NCBI GenBank assembly: GCA_020431915.1
Contig: JAGQHJ010000002.1
Coordinates: forward strand, 1 to 49,077
Direction: 5' to 3'
DNA length: 49,077 nucleotides
Source of the DNA: Cyanobacteria bacterium HKST-UBA04
Lineage (GTDB): Bacteria > Cyanobacteriota > Vampirovibrionia > Vampirovibrionales > JAGQHJ01
Below the pieces are notes generated by a model. The model was not told the origin of the DNA and did no database searches. It was given only the letters and a program-made list of their open reading frames with translations. Numbering within the stretch: position 1 is the first letter of the stretch; the number at the start of each line of letters is the position of its first letter. Positions 34,128 to 42,430 of the stretch are shown here, piece by piece. A program made the position numbers and the translations under genes.

Positions 34128-34712
34128 ATGTTGAACCTTACCCATGACTGTTTTCGTGCAGCTTTTGGCCGCAGCCAGAGTGGATTTACCCTGGCCGAGG
34201 TACTGATCAGCATGGTTTTGATTGGGGTCGTGGTGTCCTTCAGTGTGCCCAAGATCCTGCAAAGCTTCTCGGCCATGGAAACCGAGGATGCCGTCAAGGA
34301 AGCCTTTGTAAGCGTGGGCGAAGCCTACCTACTGCGCAAGGAAATGAGCAACCAGGTGGGTGACGAGGACATTGGCGGCAGCGAACGAACGACGTTCCGC
34401 GACTTTCTCGACAGCCACCTCAACGCCCTGGAAGTGGATTCATCAGGGGATCCGGCTGTCCTGAACGCCACAGGCCACTACATCCTGCACCGCGGGGTGC
34501 TGGTTACCCGAATTCAGGACGATGCCTCAACCACACCCGACACCCTCCAGGTGAGTATGGTCGCCACCCGGCCTGACGGATCGGCCCTGAACTTCCAGGT
34601 CTACATTCCCGAAGGCGAAGAACGGTACACCACCAAATACGGGTTTACCGGCAACAACGCCGACTGTACCACGGCCGACGTGTACCTGAACATCGTCACC
34701 GCCTGCCCTTAA
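34128..34712 (+). CDS. Type IV prepilin-like protein
   Basis: 194 residues from ATG 34128; GTG 34119 is an alternative with slightly better ribosome-site spacing. The N-terminus has a class III signal: a basic leader, cleavage after Gly in GRSQSG/FTLAEVLISMVLIG, N-methylated Phe and Glu at mature position 5. An alpha-helical stalk is followed by a beta-rich head of about 130 residues containing two Cys (NNADCTT and TACP), a D-region-like disulfide. It may be a minor pilin or pseudopilin, given its size. PilT lies divergently upstream; no prepilin peptidase gene is in the window. Surface-exposed; assembled at the inner membrane. Confidence 0.85.
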   Translation: MLNLTHDCFRAAFGRSQSGFTLAEVLISMVLIGVVVSFSVPKILQSFSAMETEDAVKEAFVSVGEAYLLRKEMSNQVGDEDIGGSERTTFRDFLDSHLNALEVDSSGDPAVLNATGHYILHRGVLVTRIQDDASTTPDTLQVSMVATRPDGSALNFQVYIPEGEERYTTKYGFTGNNADCTTADVYLNIVTACP

Positions 34713-34817
34713 GCACGCGCCTTTAACCGCTTGCCCATCAACCGCCTGGGTTTCGAGCATAATCGAAACGGCCCCCCAACGTCCCAACGTCCGGCAGCGG
34801 GCATGGATTAGTCGTCG

Positions 34818-36134
34818 TTAGTCGTCATTAAAATACTCGAACTGCACCCCGCCGACTTCCACCAAGTCTCCCTCGACAGCCCCCAGCTTGGCCAAGGACT
34901 TGTACAGCCCCATGGCCTTAAAGATATTGGTCAGGCGCATCACTGCCCGTTCATTGCGCAGGTCCGTCACCCGAACAAGCCGATCGAGCTTGCCCCCGCT
35001 AATCACAAAGCCGTCATCCCCCTGCACCACCTCGTAGGCGCTGTCGTCATTGGCAAACGCCTTGGTATCGTGCACCAGCTCAACGGCATCGGTGGGCACC
35101 GGCAAGGTGTCGTGCAGCTCAAACAACCGATTTACCAGGGGCTCGACCCCCTGCCGCGTCAACGACGAAATGACATAAACCAACGGGGGCTCCAGTCGGT
35201 GGGTCACGGTTTCCTGCAGGGCAGCGACCAGCTGGCCCTGTAGCTGGGCCAAGGCCGGCTCGTCCAGTTCGCTGCTGTCGGCCTTGGTCAGCACCAGAAT
35301 CTGGGGCTTTGCCGCCATGGCCTGGTTATACAGCGTTAATTCCGTTTGTATCAGGTGAAAGGCCTCCAGGGGACCAAACTCGGCCAGGCTGGAAATGTCG
35401 ATCAGGTGCAGCAGAAACCGGGTGCGCTCGACATGGCGCAAAAACTTGTGCCCCAACCCGGCCCCCTGGCTGGCGCCTTCAATCAGACCGGGAATATCAG
35501 CCACCACCAGCCCATCGCCACTGGGTTTTTTAACCACCCCAAGATTAGGCGTAAGCGTGGTAAACGGATAATCGGCAATCTTTGGCTTGGCTGCACTGAT
35601 GACACTAATTAACGTAGACTTGCCGGCATTGGGCAAGCCGATAATGCCGACATCGGCTATCAGCTTAAGCTCCAGCACCAGCTCGCGCTCTACTCCGGCC
35701 TCGCCGGGGTCGGCAAACTGCGGGGAACGCCGCTTGGAGGTTGCAAACCGGGCATTGCCACGCCCGCCACGCCCGCCAAAGGCAATAATCGATTTTTGGC
35801 CATCCTCCACCAAATCGGCAATGGGCTGACCCGTTTCGGCGTCCATGACCACCGTGCCGCATGGCACCTTAATGACGCAATCCTGGCCGGACTTGCCATG
35901 GCAGTTCTTGCTGCGGCCCTTCTCGCCATGCTGGGCCTGGTAATGGGTTTGGTACTTCAAATCCAGCAGGGTGCTCAGGTTGTGGTCGGCCTCAACCACG
36001 ACGTCGCCCCCCCGGCCGCCATCGCCGCCAGCAGGGCCGCCATGGGGCACATACTTCTCGCGCCGCCAGGCCACCGCACCATCGCCACCCGACCCGGAGG
36101 CCACGTGGATTCGTACCTGATCAATAAATTGCAT
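34818..36134 (-). CDS. obgE: Obg family GTPase
   Basis: Ribosome-associated GTPase needed for 50S assembly and stress control. 438 residues from ATG 36134 (FIDQVRIHVASGSGGDG). The Gly-rich Obg domain (1-160, with GGPAGGDGGRGGDVV) is followed by the G domain with GLPNAGKST (G1), DIPGLIEGAS (G3) and LTKAD (G4). A C-terminal OCT domain holds YEVVQGDDGFVISGGKLDRL. TAGG lies 4 bases before the ATG. Its 3-prime end faces the prepilin gene (105 bases). Usually found with rplU and rpmA, which are not here. Confidence 0.95.
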   Translation of the reverse strand: MQFIDQVRIHVASGSGGDGAVAWRREKYVPHGGPAGGDGGRGGDVVVEADHNLSTLLDLKYQTHYQAQHGEKGRSKNCHGKSGQDCVIKVPCGTVVMDAETGQPIADLVEDGQKSIIAFGGRGGRGNARFATSKRRSPQFADPGEAGVERELVLELKLIADVGIIGLPNAGKSTLISVISAAKPKIADYPFTTLTPNLGVVKKPSGDGLVVADIPGLIEGASQGAGLGHKFLRHVERTRFLLHLIDISSLAEFGPLEAFHLIQTELTLYNQAMAAKPQILVLTKADSSELDEPALAQLQGQLVAALQETVTHRLEPPLVYVISSLTRQGVEPLVNRLFELHDTLPVPTDAVELVHDTKAFANDDSAYEVVQGDDGFVISGGKLDRLVRVTDLRNERAVMRLTNIFKAMGLYKSLAKLGAVEGDLVEVGGVQFEYFNDD

Positions 36135-36314
36135 AGGGCCTATTCTAGGCAAAACACCGAGCCGCCGCCACGTCATGACAAGACAATGGCCAGAAAAGAC
36201 CTCTCTGGCTTAGAATAGACGTAGGCCCGATCCACCCCTGGTTTCTCGTGGCCATTGCGGTTTATTACGTGGCGGTTGATCGCCTGAACGTTTATCAATA
36301 AGGAGTGTCGCACC

Positions 36315-37298
36315 ATGGGGGCTCATCCACCCAACCGGTTTATACGGCAGCATAAAGCCGCATTTGGCCTTGTACTGGGACTGGCTTGCATGGGGTTTGC
36401 CTGGCTCGGCACGGTCTCCAACTCCACGCCGGTCCTCGAAGAGCAGGTCAACCCACCCGTCGCCCTGTCGCCCCCCGCAGAGCCCGTCCCGGCAGCCTTG
36501 CCGGAAACCGTGGCCTTTGGTGTCAAACGGCTGCCTGCCAGTACGCTGAGCCAGGGCCAATCGGTCGTGGTTACCGTTACGGCCCCGGACAACAAAGTCC
36601 CGGCCTCCCTGACCCTGGGCAAGCGCAGTGCCCGCTTCTTTAAGCAGGATACCCCCCATACCTGGCAGGCCGTGGTAGGGTTGTCCGTTGACGAGGCAAC
36701 CGGCCCCACCGCCCTGGCTGTTACCCAAGGCGACGGCAGCGTCCTGCACCGCGAAACGGTGACGTTGACCAAGACCAGCTTTGGCCGGCAGAATATCAAC
36801 GTCAGCAGTAAAACCGGGGGGCTCCAGCCCATACCCGGCGAACTGGAAGCCATTGGCCAGCTCAAAACCACCCTGACCCCCGTGCGGTACTGGAGCATGC
36901 CCTTTGAATCACCGACACCCGACTGCCAGAACTCGCCCTTCGGCACCCGCCGCTACCACAATGGCACCTATACGGGCGATTACCACAAGGGTGTGGACTT
37001 GCGATCACCGGCAGGACGGCCTATCAAAGCCATTGCCGGGGGCAAGGTACAGATTGCCACCCTCAAGTACCGGCTGCATGGCGGCACGGTGGGCCTGGAC
37101 CACGGCCAGGGCTTTACCAGCATCTACATCCATATGAGCAAGGTGCTTGTGAAACCCGGTGACCTCGTCAAGAAGGGCCAGGTCATCGGCCATGTCGGCT
37201 CCAGTGGCTTTGCCACCGGTCCCCACTTGCACTGGGGGCTGTATGCCAATGGCGTGCCGGTTAACCCGAACCAATTGATCGCCTACCACCGCTGCTAG
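36315..37298 (+). CDS. M23 peptidase, secreted endopeptidase
   Basis: 327 residues. The N-terminal span (FGLVLGLACMGFAWLG) is a signal or anchor. A Pro-rich stretch and a beta domain (about 65-160) precede the LytM/M23 domain. Zinc and catalytic residues are His224 and Asp228 (YHKGVDLRS), His273 (SIYIHMS), and His304/His306 (GPHLHWGLY). It cuts peptidoglycan cross-bridges in the periplasm, acting in cell separation or wall remodelling. AAGGAG is 9 bases before the ATG. It is divergent from obgE across about 180 bases. A large inverted repeat begins right after its stop. Confidence 0.92.
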   Translation: MGAHPPNRFIRQHKAAFGLVLGLACMGFAWLGTVSNSTPVLEEQVNPPVALSPPAEPVPAALPETVAFGVKRLPASTLSQGQSVVVTVTAPDNKVPASLTLGKRSARFFKQDTPHTWQAVVGLSVDEATGPTALAVTQGDGSVLHRETVTLTKTSFGRQNINVSSKTGGLQPIPGELEAIGQLKTTLTPVRYWSMPFESPTPDCQNSPFGTRRYHNGTYTGDYHKGVDLRSPAGRPIKAIAGGKVQIATLKYRLHGGTVGLDHGQGFTSIYIHMSKVLVKPGDLVKKGQVIGHVGSSGFATGPHLHWGLYANGVPVNPNQLIAYHRC

Positions 37299-37299
37299 C

Positions 37300-37423
37300 G
37301 GTTCCTAGTTTGTGGGGCCTTACTTCAGCGTTGCTTGTGCTGCTCGGCGTCGTCATTTATGTCCCTATAAACTCCTTGCCTGCGCTGCTCGCGCCTTGAA
37401 ATAAGGCCCCACAAACGGGAACC
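37300..37423. repeat. Dispersed hairpin element, copy 2, within a larger inverted repeat
   Basis: Arms of about 27 bases (37300-37327 and 37397-37423) match almost perfectly: GTTTGTGGGGCCTTA on the left, its complement on the right. The core 37317-37407, read in reverse complement, aligns with the element at 32445-32525 (AAGGCGC, GCAG, TGAC, CGAGCAG, GCAAC, GAAG). The central stem TTTAT (37356-37360) pairs with ATAAA (37367-37371) around a 6-base loop. Confidence 0.7.
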
Positions 37424-37464
37424 TATCAAGGTGGTGCCCCCCTAAAAATTTTGCAAAAGAAAAC

Positions 37465-37486
37465 GGGTCTTTTTTACAAAAGACCC
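37465..37486 (-). terminator. Terminator of the small gene at 37570
   Basis: GGGTCTTTT (37465-37473) pairs with AAAAGACCC (37478-37486). On the minus strand the hairpin is followed by GTTTTCTTTT. It lies 84 bases after the stop of the minus-strand gene. Confidence 0.65.
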
Positions 37487-37543
37487 GGTTAACAAGACGA
37501 TGTGAGACCAGAAGAGCCCGATATAAGAGAAATCTGTTGATGC

Positions 37544-37555
37544 GGGGGGGGGGGG
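37544..37555. repeat. Homopolymer run of 12 G
   Basis: Twelve consecutive G just beyond the stop codon of the small minus-strand gene (C12 on its sense strand). Such a run is prone to slippage and to sequencing error. No coding frame is affected. Confidence 0.9.
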
Positions 37556-37569
37556 CTACAAACTAGGGT

Positions 37570-37776
37570 TTAGTTGTAGCTGTGCCAGGGCAAAAGCTCT
37601 AACCAGAGGTTTTTTTGAGCGCGGCCCATCAGGCTTTGTTGTTCGGATTGGGTAGTGAAGGAGGTAACCAGTTGGCGAATGTCGTTTTGAACATCTGAGG
37701 TCAGTTCTACGCGGTTGTTGTCGGGGTCGAGCAGAATGCCCAGTTTTTTGCAGAGTTCAACTTGCGTCATTGCCAT
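37570..37776 (-). CDS. Small hypothetical protein (68 residues)
   Basis: 68 residues from an ATG at 37776 with GAGGA 9 bases upstream; longer in-frame starts lack a ribosome site. The composition suggests a helical bundle (VELCKKLGILLDPDNNRVEL, DVQNDIRQLVTSFTTQSEQQ) with a Trp-rich end (LWLELLPWHS). No signal or membrane span. It has its own hairpin terminator. Divergent from the pabA/trpG gene. Small helical regulators look like this, but nothing identifies one. Confidence 0.65.
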   Translation of the reverse strand: MAMTQVELCKKLGILLDPDNNRVELTSDVQNDIRQLVTSFTTQSEQQSLMGRAQKNLWLELLPWHSYN

Positions 37777-38004
37777 TGGTAAAGATCCTCGCTTCCATCC
37801 CGAAACTAGGGCAGGGTCGACAGACACGAAATCGTGCTTAAACAAATGCTGTCCTGTCGTCTGCTTGTTCATCCAGTTGTCGCCTCGCCGTTGTACCTGT
37901 TACCTGTGTCTGTGCCTATGTCGCTTGGTATCAGGTGCTTGGTGACTTGTGATACTGTAATAAAAAACCGGCTGCCTTGAATATTGCTTAATTTTAAATA
38001 AACA

Positions 38005-38022
38005 GTTACATCTTGTTACAAT
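38005..38022 (+). promoter_or_regulatory. HLR1-like RpaB operator before pabA/trpG
   Basis: GTTACATC-TT-GTTACAAT fits the cyanobacterial HLR1 consensus of two (G/T)TTACA(T/A)(T/A) halves 2 bases apart, with a single deviation (C for T/A). It overlaps a TACAAT -10 candidate (38017-38022), placing the regulator over the promoter, an expected repressing position. An RpaB-type regulator is encoded at 20498. Confidence 0.55.
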
Positions 38023-38050
38023 ACTATTTATATATTAAGTAAATCCACTT

Positions 38051-38740
38051 ATGGCCCTGCTGCTTCTGGACAATTACGACTCGTTTACCTACAACCTGCT
38101 GCACCAAATGCACCGGGTCCTTCAGTCAGAAGGGACGTCCTTTGCTGTGCCGGGCCCGGATCCGATTGTCGTCAGGCGCCATGACGAGGTGAGTGTTAGC
38201 GACATCGAGGCGGAAGACTACCAGGCCATCATCATTTCACCAGGCCCCGGCAGCCCAAACGACGCAGGGGTCAGCGGCGAAGTGATCGCGGCTTTTGCCG
38301 GTAAACGCCCCATTTTCGGGGTCTGCCTGGGCATGCAGGTCATCGCGGCCATTCTGGGGCAGGCCGAGGGCTGGACCATCGAGCAGATTACCCCGGTCCA
38401 TGGCCACCAGGACACGGTTTACCCGGTTGCTCCCCACCAAGACCACCCCATGTGGGCCGACATCCCTTTCCCGTTTACCACCGTACGCTACCACTCTTTA
38501 TGCGTGCGCCCTCCGGCTTCGGGTCGTTCAAACCACCAGACACCACTGGCCATTACGGCCCAGAACGGCGATGGGGTGGCCATGGGGCTGGCCCTCAATA
38601 CGCCCGTGCCCTGCTGGGGGGTTCAGTTCCACCCCGAGTCCCTGCAGGCCACCTGGGGCGACCAGCTCATGCACAACTTCCTATCGGCAGCAGCCCTTGC
38701 CCAGGCCCGCTGCGAGCCAAAAGCCCTGCAGCCTACCTAA
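38051..38740 (+). CDS. pabA: Glutamine amidotransferase of aminodeoxychorismate/anthranilate synthase
   Basis: 229 residues, class I amidotransferase: LLLLDNYDSFTYNL at the start, the oxyanion motif SPGPGSPNDAG, nucleophile Cys92 in GVCLGMQ, and His194-Glu196 in VQFHPES. It hydrolyses glutamine and hands ammonia to PabB or TrpE for folate or tryptophan synthesis. The sequence alone does not decide between the two roles, and one subunit may serve both. The partner synthase gene is not nearby. Starts at ATG 38051 close behind the HLR1-like site, with no clear ribosome site, so a very short leader is likely. AT-rich DNA (37955-38050) precedes it. Confidence 0.9.
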   Translation: MALLLLDNYDSFTYNLLHQMHRVLQSEGTSFAVPGPDPIVVRRHDEVSVSDIEAEDYQAIIISPGPGSPNDAGVSGEVIAAFAGKRPIFGVCLGMQVIAAILGQAEGWTIEQITPVHGHQDTVYPVAPHQDHPMWADIPFPFTTVRYHSLCVRPPASGRSNHQTPLAITAQNGDGVAMGLALNTPVPCWGVQFHPESLQATWGDQLMHNFLSAAALAQARCEPKALQPT

Positions 38741-38768
38741 ACCCAAACCCCAAGCTTAGACAGGGTGG

Positions 38769-39170
38769 TTAGTAGGCAATATCGTACAAGGGTGAAATGG
38801 ATAACCGCTCCAGCCGGGTCGTCGGCTCATGCTCGAGGAGATGTTCGGTCTGGCTTTCCAGACGAAACACCGCTTCGATAATCCCGCGGGCTAGGCCAAA
38901 ACACTCCGCCTCAGACAAAAACCGCATGCTCTCAATGACCATCCACGTCCGACGACCCATCGACGTGCGGCGGTTAAACCACATGGACTGGCTGTCGTCG
39001 AGCACCTGGTGCAAGGCCACCGGGTTAATACGGGCTATCTGTTCATACAGGCTGTTGGTCACTTCATCCTGCACCCAACCCGATGTGTTCAGCAGCAAAC
39101 TGACCGCCATCGCCAGGGTGGGGTTCTGGTCATACCAACGTTGTTCGTATAATTTCATCGTGCTCGCCAT
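38769..39170 (-). CDS. Hypothetical protein
   Basis: 133 residues from ATG 39170, a start chosen with low certainty (a GTG at 39212 and an ATG at 39158 are alternatives). Predicted mostly helical: SLLLNTSGWVQDEVTNSLYE, PVALHQVLDDSQSMWFNRRT, RFLSEAECFGLARGIIEAVF. No signal peptide, no membrane span, one Cys. It converges with pabA/trpG, 28 bases apart. Not recognised. The Trp/Arg-rich middle may bind a protein or nucleic acid, but this is a guess. Confidence 0.55.
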   Translation of the reverse strand: MASTMKLYEQRWYDQNPTLAMAVSLLLNTSGWVQDEVTNSLYEQIARINPVALHQVLDDSQSMWFNRRTSMGRRTWMVIESMRFLSEAECFGLARGIIEAVFRLESQTEHLLEHEPTTRLERLSISPLYDIAY

Positions 39171-39292
39171 AACCGACACACTCGCACGCGCTCCTGTTGC
39201 TCTCATCTTCACGGTTGTCGCTCAAACGGTGCCCATCAAATCAGGCCACCCATACATCGGTGTCGGCCGGCCAGCCAGACCGGTTTAATCAT

Positions 39293-39308
39293 GTAACAAC
39301 AGTGTTAC
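39293..39308. other. Small inverted repeat
   Basis: GTAACA (39293-39298) pairs with TGTTAC (39303-39308) around ACAG, in the gap between two minus-strand genes. Its ACA/TGT halves resemble a dimer operator; it is not an HLR1 direct repeat. Confidence 0.35.
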
Positions 39309-39332
39309 CAACCCCCAATGGCCCCTACGTGC

Positions 39333-40409
39333 TTATTCGCTGATGGAAGTCTCAAATTCCCGCTTCAAAAGCTTCTCTTCAACAGACACATCGTGTCTTT
39401 CCAGGCTCAGCTTGGTGTCGGTGTACAACAGGGCAAACCAAACGGTGCTCAGCGGCAACAACAGGGCATTGATAATAGACCACAGCGTGCTTTGTGTCAC
39501 CAGGGTCCCGACACGCGACGGATCGTTGATCCACGGCCACTTGCCGGCCATAAACACCCACACCCTGGAGACCTCGGGCAGGTACTTGTCAAAGGTTTGA
39601 GCGTCGCCAATGCTGTCGAGCACGACGCCGGCCAATACCTTGCCCAGCATTTCACCGAGCCAACCCACCCCATTAACCCAGGCCAGCACCATAACCAGTA
39701 CGTTGGGCACCACAATCTGGGTAACCAGTAACGAAAACCCGATAATGGCAACCACCTTCAGCTTGTTCTGCTGAACCAGATCAGCCGACCGCATCAACAC
39801 CAGCAGCACCGAGTCGGGGGTAAAAGCAAACACCTGGAAAGCCAGGGCACAAAAAACCATCACCGTCACCACGGCCACGTACCCCAGCAGCATTACCACG
39901 GCCGACCCCAGAACCAGCAGCATATGCATCGCGTCGGGCACAGGAATAAACTGTACGAGCAGGGCCAGCGTCAACGGTATAAAGGCCAGTACAAACAGAA
40001 ACAGCCACACCAGGGAGTAGTCCACCGCCCGCGATTGGATACGGACCACATGGTAGTGCAACTGGTCGGACTCGTAGGCTCCGTTAACCAGATCCCGCAC
40101 CACCAGGTTCAAGCCGCTTACCCAAACCAGGTAACGCCAGAACCCGTCAATAAACAGCACCATCCCCGGCACGTTGGCCAAGAAGAAGCTGGTCCAGTAA
40201 ACCGGCAGCGACGTGTCGGGATAGGTATCCATCAACCAGTCAATCGTGCCATAGGCCAACCCAATCCACAGCATCACGCCAACCAGCTGCTCGACGAGGG
40301 GCAACACCAGCGGACGGGTGAGTGTCCACCAATGCTTGCCATACACGCTCAAACCGTCCCTGAGGATTTGAAGCAGGGTTCGGGGCTGGTAAAACTGTTC
40401 GGCACTCAT
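39333..40409 (-). CDS. Polytopic membrane protein
   Basis: 358 residues with about six or more hydrophobic spans (PLVLPLVEQLVGVMLWIGLA, YSLVWLFLFVLAFIPLTLAL, MLLVLGSAVVMLLGYVAVV, VFCALAFQVFAF, AIIGFSLLVTQIVVPNVL, SIINALLLPLSTVWFALLY). The end WFALLYTDTKLSLER is like that of several uncharacterised glycerophosphodiesterase-type or DUF975-like membrane families; I do not assign one. No catalytic motif. N-terminus cytosolic. The genes on either side give no functional clue; pgm upstream on the same strand is 184 bases away. Confidence 0.7.
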   Translation of the reverse strand: MSAEQFYQPRTLLQILRDGLSVYGKHWWTLTRPLVLPLVEQLVGVMLWIGLAYGTIDWLMDTYPDTSLPVYWTSFFLANVPGMVLFIDGFWRYLVWVSGLNLVVRDLVNGAYESDQLHYHVVRIQSRAVDYSLVWLFLFVLAFIPLTLALLVQFIPVPDAMHMLLVLGSAVVMLLGYVAVVTVMVFCALAFQVFAFTPDSVLLVLMRSADLVQQNKLKVVAIIGFSLLVTQIVVPNVLVMVLAWVNGVGWLGEMLGKVLAGVVLDSIGDAQTFDKYLPEVSRVWVFMAGKWPWINDPSRVGTLVTQSTLWSIINALLLPLSTVWFALLYTDTKLSLERHDVSVEEKLLKREFETSISE

Positions 40410-40593
40410 AAGGGGGCAGGTCCAACCGTACGTAAAGCTACAGAAAACCGCTACCTAAAACACGGGTATAAACAGGTATAACAAGTGCACCGGCAGCGCA
40501 TTCGATTTAACCAGTGTACCGCATGTTTGGGTTTTACAGCAGCCCCCGCCCACCCGCATACGGGCGCAAAAGGCAAGCCAAGGGAAACAGGCT

Positions 40594-42114
40594 TTAGGAA
40601 CAGGGACTGAGTTCCGGTTTTTGGCAGTCCTGCCCCAGGCTGGCCAAAAGGGTCTCAAAACCGTCAAGAATTTGCCGGTGTCGGTCGGCATCCGTCGTCT
40701 CCAGGTACACCCGAACCACCGGCTCGGTGCCACTGGGCCGAACCAGCAGCCAGTCAAAATGGCCAAAGTTCAGCTTTACCCCGTCCTTGTGATCGGTGCT
40801 GTCAATGGGTACCGAGCCAAACGTTTCGCCAGCCTTAAACGCCTTCAGGCGGCTGATAACCCCCTCTTTCTGGGCAGGGGTCAGGTGGTGGTTTTCGTAG
40901 GCGTTATAAAACGGTTGGCCGTAACTGGCCTCAATCTCGGCCTTCAGCACCGACAGCGGTTTGCCTTCCATAATCAGCATTTCGGCAATCAGCAGGTTGG
41001 CCAGTATGCCGTCCTTCTCGGGAATAAACCCAAGAACGCTGAACCCGCCCGACTCTTCACCGCCAATAATCACGGCTTCATCGCGCATGGCCTGGCCTAT
41101 CCACTTAAAACCAACCGGTGTCTCGATGATTTTAATGGCCGGGTCGTAATGCTCAGCCACACAGTCAATGCGTTTGGACGTGGCCGTACTGCGCACCACC
41201 GCTCCTCGGAAGCCCCGGTTTTTATAGAGATGGTGGAACATCACCGGCAGAAACTCGTTGGCCGTCAGGAAGTTGCCTTTTTCATCCACCACGCCAAAGC
41301 GATCGCCATCGCCGTCGCTGGACAAGCCCACGTCAAACCCCTCGGCCGGCACACGTGCCAACAGCTCGGGTACGTATTCCTCCTGGGGTTCGGGCATCCG
41401 GCCACCAAACAGCGGATCGTGGCCGTCATGAATGGTGGTGACCGTCAGCCCGCACTCGCGCATCAAGGCATCGGTCACGCCCTGGCTGGCCCCGTACATC
41501 GGGTCAAACAGCACCTTAAGCTTGCCGCGTTTCAACACGTCAAACTGCACAAAACGGCCCAGGTACTCGATGTATTCCTTGCGAAAGTCGCTGTACAACT
41601 CAATGCGGCCAGGTGCCACGCCATCCGGCGACTTGATGTCGTGCGGGTTGGCCTCCAGATGCCGGACATTGGCCACAATGGGGTTGGTAATATCGGGCAT
41701 GGCCGGACCGGCATACTCGGGAATAAACTTGATGCCCAGATACTCCGGCGGGTTGTGACTGGCGGTAAACATCATCGCCCCGGCACTGTCATGGTTGAGG
41801 GCCGCATAGGCAATAAAGGGGGTCGGGGCCCACGTATCGGCCAACCGAACGTTCAACCCGTAGCTGGCCAGTACCTCGGCAGCCAGATGGGCAAACTGGG
41901 GGGCCAAAAACCGTAGATCGTAGCCCACAATAACCGGTTTCTTGCGCCCATGGCGCTCGAGCACCTGCCGGGCAATGGCATGGGTGACCAGGGCCACATT
42001 GTCTTCGGTAAATTCACGGGCAATCACGGCACGCCAGCCGTCGGTGCCAAACGTAATGGGTTTCTGGGCGCGAGGCTGGGTAGACAACGGGATAGGTGGG
42101 GTGGCGTCAGTCAT
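40594..42114 (-). CDS. Phosphoglucomutase/phosphomannomutase
   Basis: 506 residues, alpha-D-phosphohexomutase superfamily. Active-site Ser119 lies in TASHNPPEYLG. The metal loop is SSDGDGDRFG, the sugar loop GGEESGG, and the phosphate loop VRPSGTEP. It interconverts hexose 1- and 6-phosphates, feeding glycogen, surface glycan or LPS sugar synthesis. The GEESGG loop fits a phosphoglucomutase better than GlmM, whose loop is GEQSGH. Start ATG 42114 follows AGGACGG; an upstream in-frame ATG lies 17 codons earlier. On the minus strand upstream, GTTACAAT (42164-42171) is a -10 or HLR1 half-site candidate. Confidence 0.92.
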   Translation of the reverse strand: MTDATPPIPLSTQPRAQKPITFGTDGWRAVIAREFTEDNVALVTHAIARQVLERHGRKKPVIVGYDLRFLAPQFAHLAAEVLASYGLNVRLADTWAPTPFIAYAALNHDSAGAMMFTASHNPPEYLGIKFIPEYAGPAMPDITNPIVANVRHLEANPHDIKSPDGVAPGRIELYSDFRKEYIEYLGRFVQFDVLKRGKLKVLFDPMYGASQGVTDALMRECGLTVTTIHDGHDPLFGGRMPEPQEEYVPELLARVPAEGFDVGLSSDGDGDRFGVVDEKGNFLTANEFLPVMFHHLYKNRGFRGAVVRSTATSKRIDCVAEHYDPAIKIIETPVGFKWIGQAMRDEAVIIGGEESGGFSVLGFIPEKDGILANLLIAEMLIMEGKPLSVLKAEIEASYGQPFYNAYENHHLTPAQKEGVISRLKAFKAGETFGSVPIDSTDHKDGVKLNFGHFDWLLVRPSGTEPVVRVYLETTDADRHRQILDGFETLLASLGQDCQKPELSPCS

Positions 42115-42430
42115 GGAAGCAAAACCGTCCTTTTTAAACGTGCGGGCGCTAGGAGTCGGGGCCATTGTAACACAGCCAAAGCAAGGCCAGAACCGGTTTT
42201 CTGGGCAGATCCAAAAGGGACCACCCCCCCTTTAATACGGCCATCCCCCGTTACTGGCATTCACATTGATTTACAAACATGACACAAAAGCTCTTAATTG
42301 TTTTTTTATATTTATATAAGTATGATGTTTGAGTCGCTCCCCGTCCGTCAACTTTCGCTTTCCCCCAGACAAGGATTTTCGTTCGTTTTTACCCCCAAAT
42401 TTTGTTCAATTTCAAGGAGGTTTGATACCT
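42115..42430. other. Divergent regulatory region, pgm and Tyr-rich gene
   Basis: 316 bases without a gene. The left side serves pgm (GTTACAAT on the minus strand). The right side holds the AT-rich promoter element at 42283 and a 110-base leader ending in AAGGAGG. No other structure was recognised. Confidence 0.5.
42283..42326 (+). promoter_or_regulatory. CACA-N20-TATATT promoter element
   Basis: CACA (42283-42286), TTG at 42298 followed by a run of seven T, and TATATT (42307-42312). The CACA to TATAWT distance is again 24 bases start to start, although the T-run is two longer than at 919 and 17020. An alternative sigma-70 reading is TTGTTT (42298-42303), 17 bases, TATGAT (42321-42326). Confidence 0.55.

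Noticed and set aside
40621..41916. 431-codon plus-strand frame opposite phosphoglucomutase
   Set aside because: Antisense shadow of a gene with intact catalytic motifs.
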